Below, one piece after another: positions 9,023 to 17,310 of a DNA stretch of 64,000 nucleotides. The position numbers and the translations under genes were made by a program. The notes beneath the pieces are model-generated. The model saw only the letters and a program-made list of their open reading frames with translations. It had not been told where the DNA came from and did not search any database. This stretch comes from CAYPHA01 sp964410215. Its GTDB lineage: Bacteria; Calditrichota; Calditrichia; Calditrichales; CAYPHA01. The stretch's first letter is position 1. The number at the start of each line of letters is the position of its first letter. The stretch covers positions 1-64,000 of the forward strand of contig CAYPHA010000014.1 of assembly GCA_964410215.1 (NCBI GenBank), read 5' to 3'.

Positions 9023-11176
9023 ATGAAATATATTTTTTTGTTTTTAATCATCGTTTTTATCCCTTTCCCGGTTTTATCCGAAACCCATTATGTGCAGTTC
9101 TTTTCCTTGCCTGAATTGCCNNNNNNNNNNNNNNNNNNNNNNNNNNNNNNNNNNNNNNNNNNNNNNNNNNNNNNNNNNNNNNNNNNNNNNNNNNNNNNNN
9201 NNNNNNNNNNNNNNNNNNNNGGAAGAAATGTGCAACCGGGTGCCGATCCGGAGATCCTCTATGATGCACACGTATACGATCCGTTTTCAGAGGCATGGCA
9301 GGTTATTTCTCCGGGGAACCGGCAGGAATTTCCCTTTATGGCCGGAACGGCCTTCCCGCTTGGTGCGGCAACGATCGTTTTCCCCTCCGGTGCCGATGGC
9401 CGTCTGATGCAAAAACAGGTAGCCCTGGACAATCAGATCGCTTCCCTTCAGGAAGAATCCGGAAAAGAAGAGCTACTGGATTCCTTGCAGAATGCGCGTG
9501 CTCATCATCTGAACAATCATCCCGGGTTTGGTAACCGGCTGATGGCCTTTAATACGCTGACCCACGAGGTTTATGAGCTGGGAAAACTACCACAAACAGG
9601 GCAGGTTACGACACGGGCTGTTCCGTTTGGTGAACAATATGTCATTCCGTCCGGTGAAATCCGACCCGGTGTAAGGACACCAACGGGGATACGTGTGGGT
9701 ATCAATACGGAAATACGACATCTCAATATGCTGGACGTGATGGTCATCATTCTTTATTTTCTTGTGCTGGCCTGGATGGGCTACTATTTCTCTAAACGTC
9801 AGAAAAGCACGGCTGATTATTTCAAGGGCGGCGGGCGTGTACCCTGGTGGGCAGCAGGATTGAGCATCTTTGGTACGGCTTTGAGTGCAATAACATTCAT
9901 GGCTATTCCGGCAAAAACGTTTGCCGCCGACTGGTCCTATTTCATGCTGAATATGACTATTTTTCTGGCCGCTCCGATTATTGTGTTCATGTTCATTCCA
10001 TTTTACCGGAAACTCGATATTACAACAGCCTATGAATATCTGGAGCTGCGTTTTAACCTGGTGGTGCGGTTACTGGGAAGCCTTTCCTTTATACTGTTTC
10101 AGATCGGACGCATGGGTGTGGTCATGTTCTTACCTTCCATTGCCCTGAATGTGGTCACCGGAATCAATATTTTCGTTTGTATCGGTCTGATGGGTATTAT
10201 CAGTCTGATCTATACCATGATGGGCGGAATCGAAGCCGTTATCTGGACCGATGTTATGCAGGTGATCGTGCTTCTCGGGGGTGCTGTCTTATCGCTGATA
10301 TTAATTATCATCGCTATTGACGGCGGATTTCGGGCGATCATTGATATTGCCGTCGACCGGAACAAGTTCAATGCCTTCGATTTCACCTGGTCCTTGCGAC
10401 AGCCCACGGTCTGGGTCATGCTGCTCGGAGGGCTCTTTACAAACATCATCACCTACGGCACGGACCAGACCATGGTACAACGCTATCTTACCACAAAAAC
10501 ACAAAGGGAGGCGGCAAAGAGTGTCTGGACCAATGCCGTACTGGCCATCCCGGCGACGCTGATTTTCTTTTTCGTCGGGACCGCCCTGTTTGCATATTAT
10601 ACATTTTTCCCGGCCGAACTGAATCCGACCTTTTCCAATAACGATGCGATTTTTCCCTGGTATATCGCCTCGCAATTACCGGTTGGGATATCCGGACTAT
10701 TGATTGCCGGCATCTTTGCTGCGGCCATGAGCAGCCTGAGCAGCAGCATGAATTCGGCGGCGACAGCCTATGCCACTGATTTTCATTTTCGTTTTAAATG
10801 GAATCAAAAAGTCAGCGAACTCAGTGTTGCCCGGATCGCGACTCTCGTCGTTGGTATTACGGGTACCCTTTTCGCCGTCTTTATGGCGACCATGGATGTG
10901 AAATCCCTCTGGGATGAGTTTCAGAAGATCCTGGGACTGGTCATCGGCAGCCTGGGCGGGGTGTTCCTCCTGGGTATATTGACAAAACGGGTGCATTCGG
11001 CGGCGGTGCTCAGCGGTATTGCCGGCAGTATTGTTGTTCAGATTCTGGTTGCCATGTATGAACCGGTTCATTTAATTGTGTTCTCCGCAACGGGTGTCAT
11101 GTCCTGTTTCGTGATCGGATATATGGCAAGTTATCTTCTAAAACCGATAGAAAAAAATGATGAAATCGGGAGTTGA
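9023..11176 (+). CDS. NanM-like kelch mutarotase / sodium:solute symporter fusion, interrupted by an assembly gap
   Basis: The protein has three parts. It begins with a signal peptide (MKYIFLFLIIVFIPFPVLS). Next comes a remnant of a kelch propeller resembling cyclically permuted mutarotases (for example HPGFGNRLMAFNT, QVTTRAVPFGEQ, SGEIRPGVRTP). The third part is a sodium:solute symporter of about 13 membrane helices starting near residue 240 (LDVMVIILYFLVLAW) with GGGRVPWWAAGLSIFGTALS. The propeller would interconvert sialic acid anomers in the periplasm and the carrier would import the product. One hundred Ns at 9121-9220 sit inside the propeller. The gap size is a placeholder, so most of a propeller is missing and the 717-residue length and the frame across the gap are not real data. 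The downstream GH32 gene follows after 5 bases. Confidence 0.8.
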   Translation: MKYIFLFLIIVFIPFPVLSETHYVQFFSLPELXXXXXXXXXXXXXXXXXXXXXXXXXXXXXXXXXXGRNVQPGADPEILYDAHVYDPFSEAWQVISPGNRQEFPFMAGTAFPLGAATIVFPSGADGRLMQKQVALDNQIASLQEESGKEELLDSLQNARAHHLNNHPGFGNRLMAFNTLTHEVYELGKLPQTGQVTTRAVPFGEQYVIPSGEIRPGVRTPTGIRVGINTEIRHLNMLDVMVIILYFLVLAWMGYYFSKRQKSTADYFKGGGRVPWWAAGLSIFGTALSAITFMAIPAKTFAADWSYFMLNMTIFLAAPIIVFMFIPFYRKLDITTAYEYLELRFNLVVRLLGSLSFILFQIGRMGVVMFLPSIALNVVTGINIFVCIGLMGIISLIYTMMGGIEAVIWTDVMQVIVLLGGAVLSLILIIIAIDGGFRAIIDIAVDRNKFNAFDFTWSLRQPTVWVMLLGGLFTNIITYGTDQTMVQRYLTTKTQREAAKSVWTNAVLAIPATLIFFFVGTALFAYYTFFPAELNPTFSNNDAIFPWYIASQLPVGISGLLIAGIFAAAMSSLSSSMNSAATAYATDFHFRFKWNQKVSELSVARIATLVVGITGTLFAVFMATMDVKSLWDEFQKILGLVIGSLGGVFLLGILTKRVHSAAVLSGIAGSIVVQILVAMYEPVHLIVFSATGVMSCFVIGYMASYLLKPIEKNDEIGS
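9121..9220. other. Assembly gap of 100 N
   Basis: Exactly 100 undetermined bases lie within the mutarotase-symporter gene. A round 100 is a common placeholder for unknown gap length, so coordinates downstream may be shifted relative to the real chromosome. Confidence 0.98.
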
Positions 11177-11181
11177 AAGGT

Positions 11182-12747
11182 ATGCATAGAATCGGTTTAA
11201 TTATGCTGATTTTTCTTATTATTTACACTGGGTGCAATCAGTCCGGCAATAACCAAACTTCCGACATCGATCCGGATTATCTGGATCCTTACCGGCCGCA
11301 AATCCATTACTCCCGCCATACCGGCTGGTTGAGCGATCCAAATGGGCTCTACTATCACGACGGCGAATGGCACCTGATGTTCCAGGGTTTCTCGAATCGG
11401 GAAAAATGGGAAGGAACGAACTGGGATCATGCTGTAAGCAATGATCTTTTGCATTGGGAACATCAACCAACAGTGCTGAAAGCCGCGGCCGGGTTGAGTT
11501 ATTACTCGGGCTCTGCCTATGTCGATACAGCAAATGTGAGCGGACTGGGTACGAAACAAAAGATACCGGTACTGGCCTTTTACACCACACATCCCATGCC
11601 AAACCACCCCGTAAGGCCCAACCAGAATTACATATCCATCGCCCATTCGCTGGATAACGGAAAAAGCTGGACATACGGCAACCGTCATATAATCGACAAT
11701 TCCTCAGTACCCTCTGAACGCGATCCCTCCGTTTTCTATCATGAACCGAGCGGAAAATATGTTATGGCCACCATCGGCGATCAGTGTATCCGCTTATATT
11801 CTTCCCCCAATCTGCTCGACTGGACCTTTGAAAGTGAAGCTCTGCGGGGGCATTCCTGGGAATGCCCCGATATGAATATAATGACGGTTCAGGAGACCGG
11901 GGAAGAAAAGGTTGTGCTGATCACCAGCAAACACGGTGTACCCAATTCCTCGCATGGAACGGCCTACCATGTCGGTACATTCGACGGACATCATTTTAAT
12001 CGGGATGATACAAGCAGCACCTTGTACTGGATGGACTGGGGATCTGATTTCTATGCGGGTATAACCTACGCCAATGCTCCAAATGGACGGGTTCTGTTCC
12101 AGTCCTGGTTCGGCTGGCCCTGCCAGTTTCATAAAACCATGGCACCGACCAGTAAATTCTCTGGAACAATGAACCTGATTCGCGAACTAACCCTTCACCA
12201 GGATGAAAATGGAAAGTATATTATAAAATCCATTCCAATTGATGCATATCGTTCATTACGGACAGACTCGGTGACTACCGGAGTATTAACGCTTTCAGGA
12301 CGAAACGTCATCCGGAATAAAATTGGGAGTCATGAACCCCTTGAAATTATACTGGAAGCTGAATTAGAGGAAGGTGTGACTTTTGGAATCCGTTTAAAAA
12401 ATGATTTTGGTGAAGATTATATTTTCAAATATGATGACTGGCAAAAGCATTTTATCGGTGACCGGACGAAAGCAGGTACGCATCCACGTCATTATACAAA
12501 AAACTACAATGACCTTTCCAGGATGCCTTATGAACTAAAAAACCACAAGCTGAAGTTACATATATTCTGGGATGTCAGCACCTTTGAAGTGTTTGTCGAT
12601 GAAGGCCGGAAAGCCTTTTCACAATTACTCTACCCCCGTGAACCCTTTACCACTATTGAATTATTTTCAACAGGAGGAAACACAGATTTAGGCTCAGTCA
12701 GAATCTATAATTTAACGAGTATTTGGCAGATTGGAGGAAAACGGTGA
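11182..12747 (+). CDS. GH32 fructan/sucrose hydrolase, lipoprotein
   Basis: This 521-residue glycoside hydrolase family 32 enzyme cleaves beta-fructosidic bonds (levan, inulin or sucrose). The ATG at 11182 is preferred over the upstream TTG because GGGAG lies 9 bases before it and the protein then opens with a compact lipoprotein signal (lipobox YTGC, Cys18). The GH32 triad is complete: nucleophile Asp52 in WLSDPNG, the stabilising Asp in RDPS, and acid/base Glu in WECPD. A C-terminal beta-sandwich (FEVFVDEGRKAFS) closes the protein. It lies 5 bases after the symporter and overlaps the next start codon, so it is in one operon with both. Substrate preference within fructans is not readable. 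Confidence 0.9.
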   Translation: MHRIGLIMLIFLIIYTGCNQSGNNQTSDIDPDYLDPYRPQIHYSRHTGWLSDPNGLYYHDGEWHLMFQGFSNREKWEGTNWDHAVSNDLLHWEHQPTVLKAAAGLSYYSGSAYVDTANVSGLGTKQKIPVLAFYTTHPMPNHPVRPNQNYISIAHSLDNGKSWTYGNRHIIDNSSVPSERDPSVFYHEPSGKYVMATIGDQCIRLYSSPNLLDWTFESEALRGHSWECPDMNIMTVQETGEEKVVLITSKHGVPNSSHGTAYHVGTFDGHHFNRDDTSSTLYWMDWGSDFYAGITYANAPNGRVLFQSWFGWPCQFHKTMAPTSKFSGTMNLIRELTLHQDENGKYIIKSIPIDAYRSLRTDSVTTGVLTLSGRNVIRNKIGSHEPLEIILEAELEEGVTFGIRLKNDFGEDYIFKYDDWQKHFIGDRTKAGTHPRHYTKNYNDLSRMPYELKNHKLKLHIFWDVSTFEVFVDEGRKAFSQLLYPREPFTTIELFSTGGNTDLGSVRIYNLTSIWQIGGKR

Positions 12748-14138
12748 TGGACAGAAGAAACTTTCTGGAAATGACTGGCAAAGGAACGGCCTTTGTTGTA
12801 TCTGGCGGATTGTTTTTTTCTTGTAAAGAACGTTCCGGTTTAAATTTTGATGTGCAACTGAAAAACCGGTCCGTTTCAGCCTTTGAACGTTTCGAAACCA
12901 TATGGAATTTCAAGGATTTCTGGAAGCGTGGCAATACCTTCGATGCATGCCTTAACTTCCTGGCGGCCGCCGGTGAAACATGGCCCGGTGATCCGGCAGT
13001 TTTGAATATGCAGCAAAAGGCCGTAAAGATGCTGGAAGAAAACCTGACATTTTTTCATACCTATGATCCGGGCAGTCTCTGGGCGGATGATTTTGGCTGG
13101 TGGGGACTGATGGCACTAAACGCGCGCAAACTGTTGCAGGGTATGGGAGAAAATACGCTGGCCGATAAATATCTGAGATTGTCAACCGATCTGTGCTGGG
13201 AATACAAGAAGAACACCGCCTACGATCATACACCGGCTGCCCGGCCGGTGCCTCACGGCTGCCGGAATGGGGATGCCAATGGCCAAAGCAGGGGGGTTAA
13301 AAATACGGTTACAAATGTCCTGCTGTTCCTGTTATCCAGCAGAATATACCGGATGACCTTAGAAGCACAGATTACCGGCAACGAGAAATATCTCGATATG
13401 GCCTATCGGCAATGGATCTGGTTTGACCAGTGGTTCCGGTTGAAGGAATATGAATACCTTAAAATGATCGATTCGTCGTCAGGCCTGGTACAGGAGCGTC
13501 CCATGGCATTTTTTGAAGGCTCTGACTATACGGAAAAAGTGCATCCTCCCTGGGAGGAAGGCTGGGTATGGACCGGTGACCAGGGCATGCTCGTAGCGGC
13601 ACTGGCCGACATGATGGCCGTAAAAGATGAACTGGCGGAATGGCTGATTAAAACCAAGCGCGATCCGGCATTTGATAAAATCCGGTTTGAAGGACGCATC
13701 CGGGAGCTCATTGCGGTTATTGGCCAGGGAGTCAAAAAAGCACTGATCAGCAATGTCGATGGTATCCTGCGGGAAGCACCCTGCCTGGCCAGCTTCGGAC
13801 CCGTCCACGGACGCGATTATGTGGCCGGCCGCGGGATCCTCCTGCGTTACCTGGGGAAAACGGAAATCAAATCCCTTCTCGGGGTGGACCTGGATGAAAA
13901 CATTGTGAAAACGGCTCAGGCTGTCTGGCAAACCCGTGATACGGCAACTAACCAGTTTAAGCCCGAATTTACGGATATCGAAAATGACAGGCGCTATATT
14001 GAACAAATCCGGTCACTCTGGGGCGTGGCAGACGATGTGGTGAAATGGAATCTTGACATGATGGAAGAGAAGAACAGGCAGGGAGTATGTCAGGCTGTCG
14101 GATTGGATGTCCTGGGCGCGGCAATACGCATCGCGTAA
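12747..14138 (+). CDS. GH76-like alpha/alpha-barrel protein with Tat lipoprotein signal
   Basis: The start is ATG at 12747, which overlaps the preceding stop (TGATG) and has GGAGG about 10 bases upstream. The N-terminus is a twin-arginine signal (RRNFLEM) followed by a lipobox (FFSC), so it is exported folded and anchored. The body is helical and matches the repeat logic of GH76 alpha-1,6-mannanases: DDFGWWGLMALN with an Asp pair, KNTVTNVLLFLLSSRIY, GNEKYLDMAYRQWIWF and WTGDQGMLVAAL. The first Asp pair would be catalytic. Similarity to GH76 is by pattern only; a related barrel family such as GH88 or GH105 is possible. Its position between two GH32 genes suggests a role in breakdown of a decorated polysaccharide. 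Confidence 0.6.
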   Translation: MDRRNFLEMTGKGTAFVVSGGLFFSCKERSGLNFDVQLKNRSVSAFERFETIWNFKDFWKRGNTFDACLNFLAAAGETWPGDPAVLNMQQKAVKMLEENLTFFHTYDPGSLWADDFGWWGLMALNARKLLQGMGENTLADKYLRLSTDLCWEYKKNTAYDHTPAARPVPHGCRNGDANGQSRGVKNTVTNVLLFLLSSRIYRMTLEAQITGNEKYLDMAYRQWIWFDQWFRLKEYEYLKMIDSSSGLVQERPMAFFEGSDYTEKVHPPWEEGWVWTGDQGMLVAALADMMAVKDELAEWLIKTKRDPAFDKIRFEGRIRELIAVIGQGVKKALISNVDGILREAPCLASFGPVHGRDYVAGRGILLRYLGKTEIKSLLGVDLDENIVKTAQAVWQTRDTATNQFKPEFTDIENDRRYIEQIRSLWGVADDVVKWNLDMMEEKNRQGVCQAVGLDVLGAAIRIA

Positions 14139-14225
14139 CCATCACCTCCGGTATATAATGTCATTCAACGTTGTTTGACGTTTAGGTAAATGTGAATACG
14201 TGTACATTCAGACATGGGAGAATAC

Positions 14226-15557
14226 ATGCAACGACGCTATTACCTTTATAAAAGTGCCACTGTCGCTTCGCTGGCCGGTTTTTTGTTCGGATTTGACACG
14301 GTTGTCATATCCGGGGCTGAGCAGACCATTCAGGCACTCTGGGAGCTGGACAGCACACTGCACGGTCTGGCCATCAGCATGGCGCTGTGGGGCACCGTAC
14401 TGGGCGCCATGCTGGGAGGCTGGCCTACGGAAAAATTCGGCAGACGCACAACACTCCTGTGGATTGGTGTTCTTTATCTCATGTCCGCTGTCGGATCGGC
14501 ACTTGCACCAGAAGTTTATACGTTCATGATTTCCCGTTTTATCGGGGGGCTCGGTGTCGGAATTTCAACCGTGGCGGCCCCGCTTTTCATTTCGGAAATT
14601 GCACCGCCGAAGTACCGTGGCCGCCTGGCCGGGATGTTCCAGTTTAATATCGTGTTTGGCATCCTGATCGCTTTTTTGTCCAATTCATTGATTGCCGGGA
14701 TCGGCGACCTGGCCTGGCGCTGGATGCTGGGCGTCGAAGCGTTGCCCGCCTTTCTGTTCACCGTTTTCTGTTTTGGTTTACCGGAAAGCCCGCGCTGGCT
14801 GATTACCCATAAGGGTGACTATGATGCCGGAACGACCGTATTCCGAAATGTAAACCCGGATTTTGCGCCTGAGCAGATATCCGCTCTGGTGAATGAGGTT
14901 CGGACTTCGGTCGATGAGCAACATATTGATAAAAAGTTCTTTGCAAAACATTTGCTGCGTCCCATACTGCTGGCTTTTTTTATCGCCTTTTTTAATCAGA
15001 TGTCCGGTATCAACGCCATTCTATATTTTGCACCGCGCATTTTCGAGATGACCGGTCTGGAAGCGGAAGCGGCGCTGTTGCAGTCGGTCGGGATCGGGAT
15101 TACCAATCTTATCTTTACGTTTGTGGGATTGTGGCTGATCGATCGTCTGGGACGCCGCACGCTCCTTTACATCGGATCGTTCGGATATATTGCCTCACTG
15201 GGCATGTCCTCCTGGGCCTTTGCGACGGGACACTTTGCCATTGTCCCCGTCTTTATTTTTGCTTTCATCGCGGCCCATGCCATTGGACAGGGGGCGGTTA
15301 TCTGGGTATTTATCAGCGAAATCTTTCCAAACCGGCAGCGCGCCAGTGGCCAGGCTCTGGGCAGTTTTACCCACTGGTTTTTTGCCGCTTCCCTGACCCT
15401 GGCATTTCCGCTCATGGCGGAAACTCTGGCACCCGAAATCATCTTTGCTCTGTTTTGCGGCATGATGATCCTGCAACTGCTCTGGGTACGTTTCTTCGTC
15501 CCGGAAACCAAAGGGGTGCCCCTCGAGGAGATGGAACAACAATTAGGAAGGAGATAA
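14226..15557 (+). CDS. MFS sugar porter
   Basis: This 443-residue, 12-helix major facilitator carrier belongs to the sugar porter family (XylE/GLUT type) and would import a monosaccharide by proton symport. ATG 14226 is chosen because GGGAG ends 5 bases upstream. Signatures include GFLFGFDTVVISGA in helix 1, GRR after helix 2, RGRLAGM, PESPRWL before the central loop, DRLGRRTL after helix 8 and the C-terminal PETKG motif. Flanking GH32 enzymes make fructose the most likely substrate. No fructokinase is present in the window. The next gene starts 4 bases after its stop. Confidence 0.88.
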   Translation: MQRRYYLYKSATVASLAGFLFGFDTVVISGAEQTIQALWELDSTLHGLAISMALWGTVLGAMLGGWPTEKFGRRTTLLWIGVLYLMSAVGSALAPEVYTFMISRFIGGLGVGISTVAAPLFISEIAPPKYRGRLAGMFQFNIVFGILIAFLSNSLIAGIGDLAWRWMLGVEALPAFLFTVFCFGLPESPRWLITHKGDYDAGTTVFRNVNPDFAPEQISALVNEVRTSVDEQHIDKKFFAKHLLRPILLAFFIAFFNQMSGINAILYFAPRIFEMTGLEAEAALLQSVGIGITNLIFTFVGLWLIDRLGRRTLLYIGSFGYIASLGMSSWAFATGHFAIVPVFIFAFIAAHAIGQGAVIWVFISEIFPNRQRASGQALGSFTHWFFAASLTLAFPLMAETLAPEIIFALFCGMMILQLLWVRFFVPETKGVPLEEMEQQLGRR

Positions 15558-15561
15558 ATCG

Positions 15562-17184
15562 ATGAAATATGTCAGGAAACTAAAACTCTGCATACTAATG
15601 GCGTTCTTTTTGACGGTTTCCACGAATCTGTGCGGTCAGGACATTGAAAAAATATTTATGATCGACAAACAATACCTGAATTTCCCGGTCGATATGCAGC
15701 AGGACCGGCAGAAGGTCTGGTTTATTCTCGACAAAGATACGCTTACGTATTCTGTTATTCGCATTCCTCAAAATGAGCCTGATTACTGGGTATTCAAGGA
15801 TGTATCAGCTTATAAGGGTGAAAGACTGAAGCTGGTATTTTCCAAACAGGTTAACGGTATCAGGGATATCTATCAGTCCGATCGTTTTGCCGGTCAGGAC
15901 AGTCTGTACCGTGAAACCAACCGCCCCCGGTTTCATTTCACTTCCCGTCGTGGCTGGAACAACGATCCGAACGGCCTGGTCTGGTTTGACGGGGAGTACC
16001 ACCTTTTTTACCAGCATAATCCTTTTGAAATTCACTGGGAGAACATGCACTGGGGCCATGCCGTCAGTAAAGACCTGTTGCATTGGCAGGAACTGAATGA
16101 TGCCCTGTATCCGGATCCGCTCGGCACGATGTTCTCCGGTTCGGCGGTCATCGATAAAGAGAATACAGCCGGCTGGGGTAAAAATGCACTTGTTGCCTAT
16201 TACACGGCAGCGGGAAAGGAACAGACACAGTGTGTGGCTTACAGTACGGATAAAGGACGCACATTTACCAAGTATGAAGGAAATCCCGTACTCGGCGGTA
16301 CGCGTGATCCCAAGGTGTTATGGTATGAACCCGGACAAGTCTGGGTGATGGTGCTGTATGAAGGGAATACCAATGCGATTTATAATTCGACGGATTTGAA
16401 GAACTGGGAATTCAAAAGCCGGACAAAGGGCTTTTATGAATGCCCCGAACTGTTCGCACTTCCCGTCGATGGAGATGAAACGAATAAAAAGTGGGTTATG
16501 TATGGTGCATCGGGTACCTATATGATTGGTGACTTTGACGGAGAAAACTATACACCGGAATACGGAAAATATTTCTATTCATGGGGCAGCCAGTACGCGG
16601 CTCAGACGTATAACAATGTGCCGGACGGCCGAAGGATCCAGATCGGCTGGGGACGTATCGAACAACCCGGCATGCCCTTCAACCAGATGATGCTGTTTCC
16701 CTGCGAATTGACCTTGCGTACCACGCCGGAAGGGATACGCATGTTCTGTGAGCCGATTGAAGAAATAAAAAAACTGCATAAAAAAACCTATGAATGGACG
16801 GCTATTTCCGGAGATGACCTGAATAAAGAGCTGGCAGCGATTGATTCAGATCTTTTGCATGGGAAGATGGACATCGAAATCCGGGGAGGTCTGGGGCTTG
16901 AAATCCATTACCAGGGGCATCCGGTGATCTATTATGATGGCAATTATACACGGTTTAACGGTGTGCCTTATGTCTGCGATAAACCGGGAAACTTTCGTTT
17001 CAATATCGAATTCCTGATTGACCGGACCTCACTGGAAGCGTATTTCGGAAACGGGAAATTATTCGTTTCGGAAGCACTGAAACAGCCGGAATCCGATGCC
17101 GGGTTATGGATTAAGGGAGATGTACAAATCCATTCCTTTGAACTGGCTGAACTCAAATCGATCTGGCTGACGAGCCAGCCCTGA
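15562..17184 (+). CDS. GH32 levanase-type hydrolase with N-terminal DUF4980-like domain
   Basis: This 540-residue secreted fructan hydrolase has a good ribosome-binding site (AAGGAGAT) 6 bases before the ATG. A signal peptide (about residues 1-25) is followed by a small beta domain at about 30-110 of the DUF4980 kind often fused to Bacteroidota GH32 enzymes. The five-bladed propeller carries Asp135 in WNNDPNG, RDP in GGTRDPKV and Glu in YECPE, so the triad is complete. A C-terminal sandwich ends with LEAYFGNGKLFVSE. It differs from the upstream GH32 lipoprotein in domain content, so the two may act sequentially, one outside or on the surface and one periplasmic. Confidence 0.9.
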   Translation: MKYVRKLKLCILMAFFLTVSTNLCGQDIEKIFMIDKQYLNFPVDMQQDRQKVWFILDKDTLTYSVIRIPQNEPDYWVFKDVSAYKGERLKLVFSKQVNGIRDIYQSDRFAGQDSLYRETNRPRFHFTSRRGWNNDPNGLVWFDGEYHLFYQHNPFEIHWENMHWGHAVSKDLLHWQELNDALYPDPLGTMFSGSAVIDKENTAGWGKNALVAYYTAAGKEQTQCVAYSTDKGRTFTKYEGNPVLGGTRDPKVLWYEPGQVWVMVLYEGNTNAIYNSTDLKNWEFKSRTKGFYECPELFALPVDGDETNKKWVMYGASGTYMIGDFDGENYTPEYGKYFYSWGSQYAAQTYNNVPDGRRIQIGWGRIEQPGMPFNQMMLFPCELTLRTTPEGIRMFCEPIEEIKKLHKKTYEWTAISGDDLNKELAAIDSDLLHGKMDIEIRGGLGLEIHYQGHPVIYYDGNYTRFNGVPYVCDKPGNFRFNIEFLIDRTSLEAYFGNGKLFVSEALKQPESDAGLWIKGDVQIHSFELAELKSIWLTSQP

Positions 17185-17310
17185 TTATTTGACGCAGGGG
17201 CGATTCATTATAATATGGAATGAAATGTATTTAAAGGGCAAATGACATTTTTTTGTTGTATCACAAACTGCTCATTAATTAAATTTGAATCGAACAGGAG
17301 GTTTCGTATC

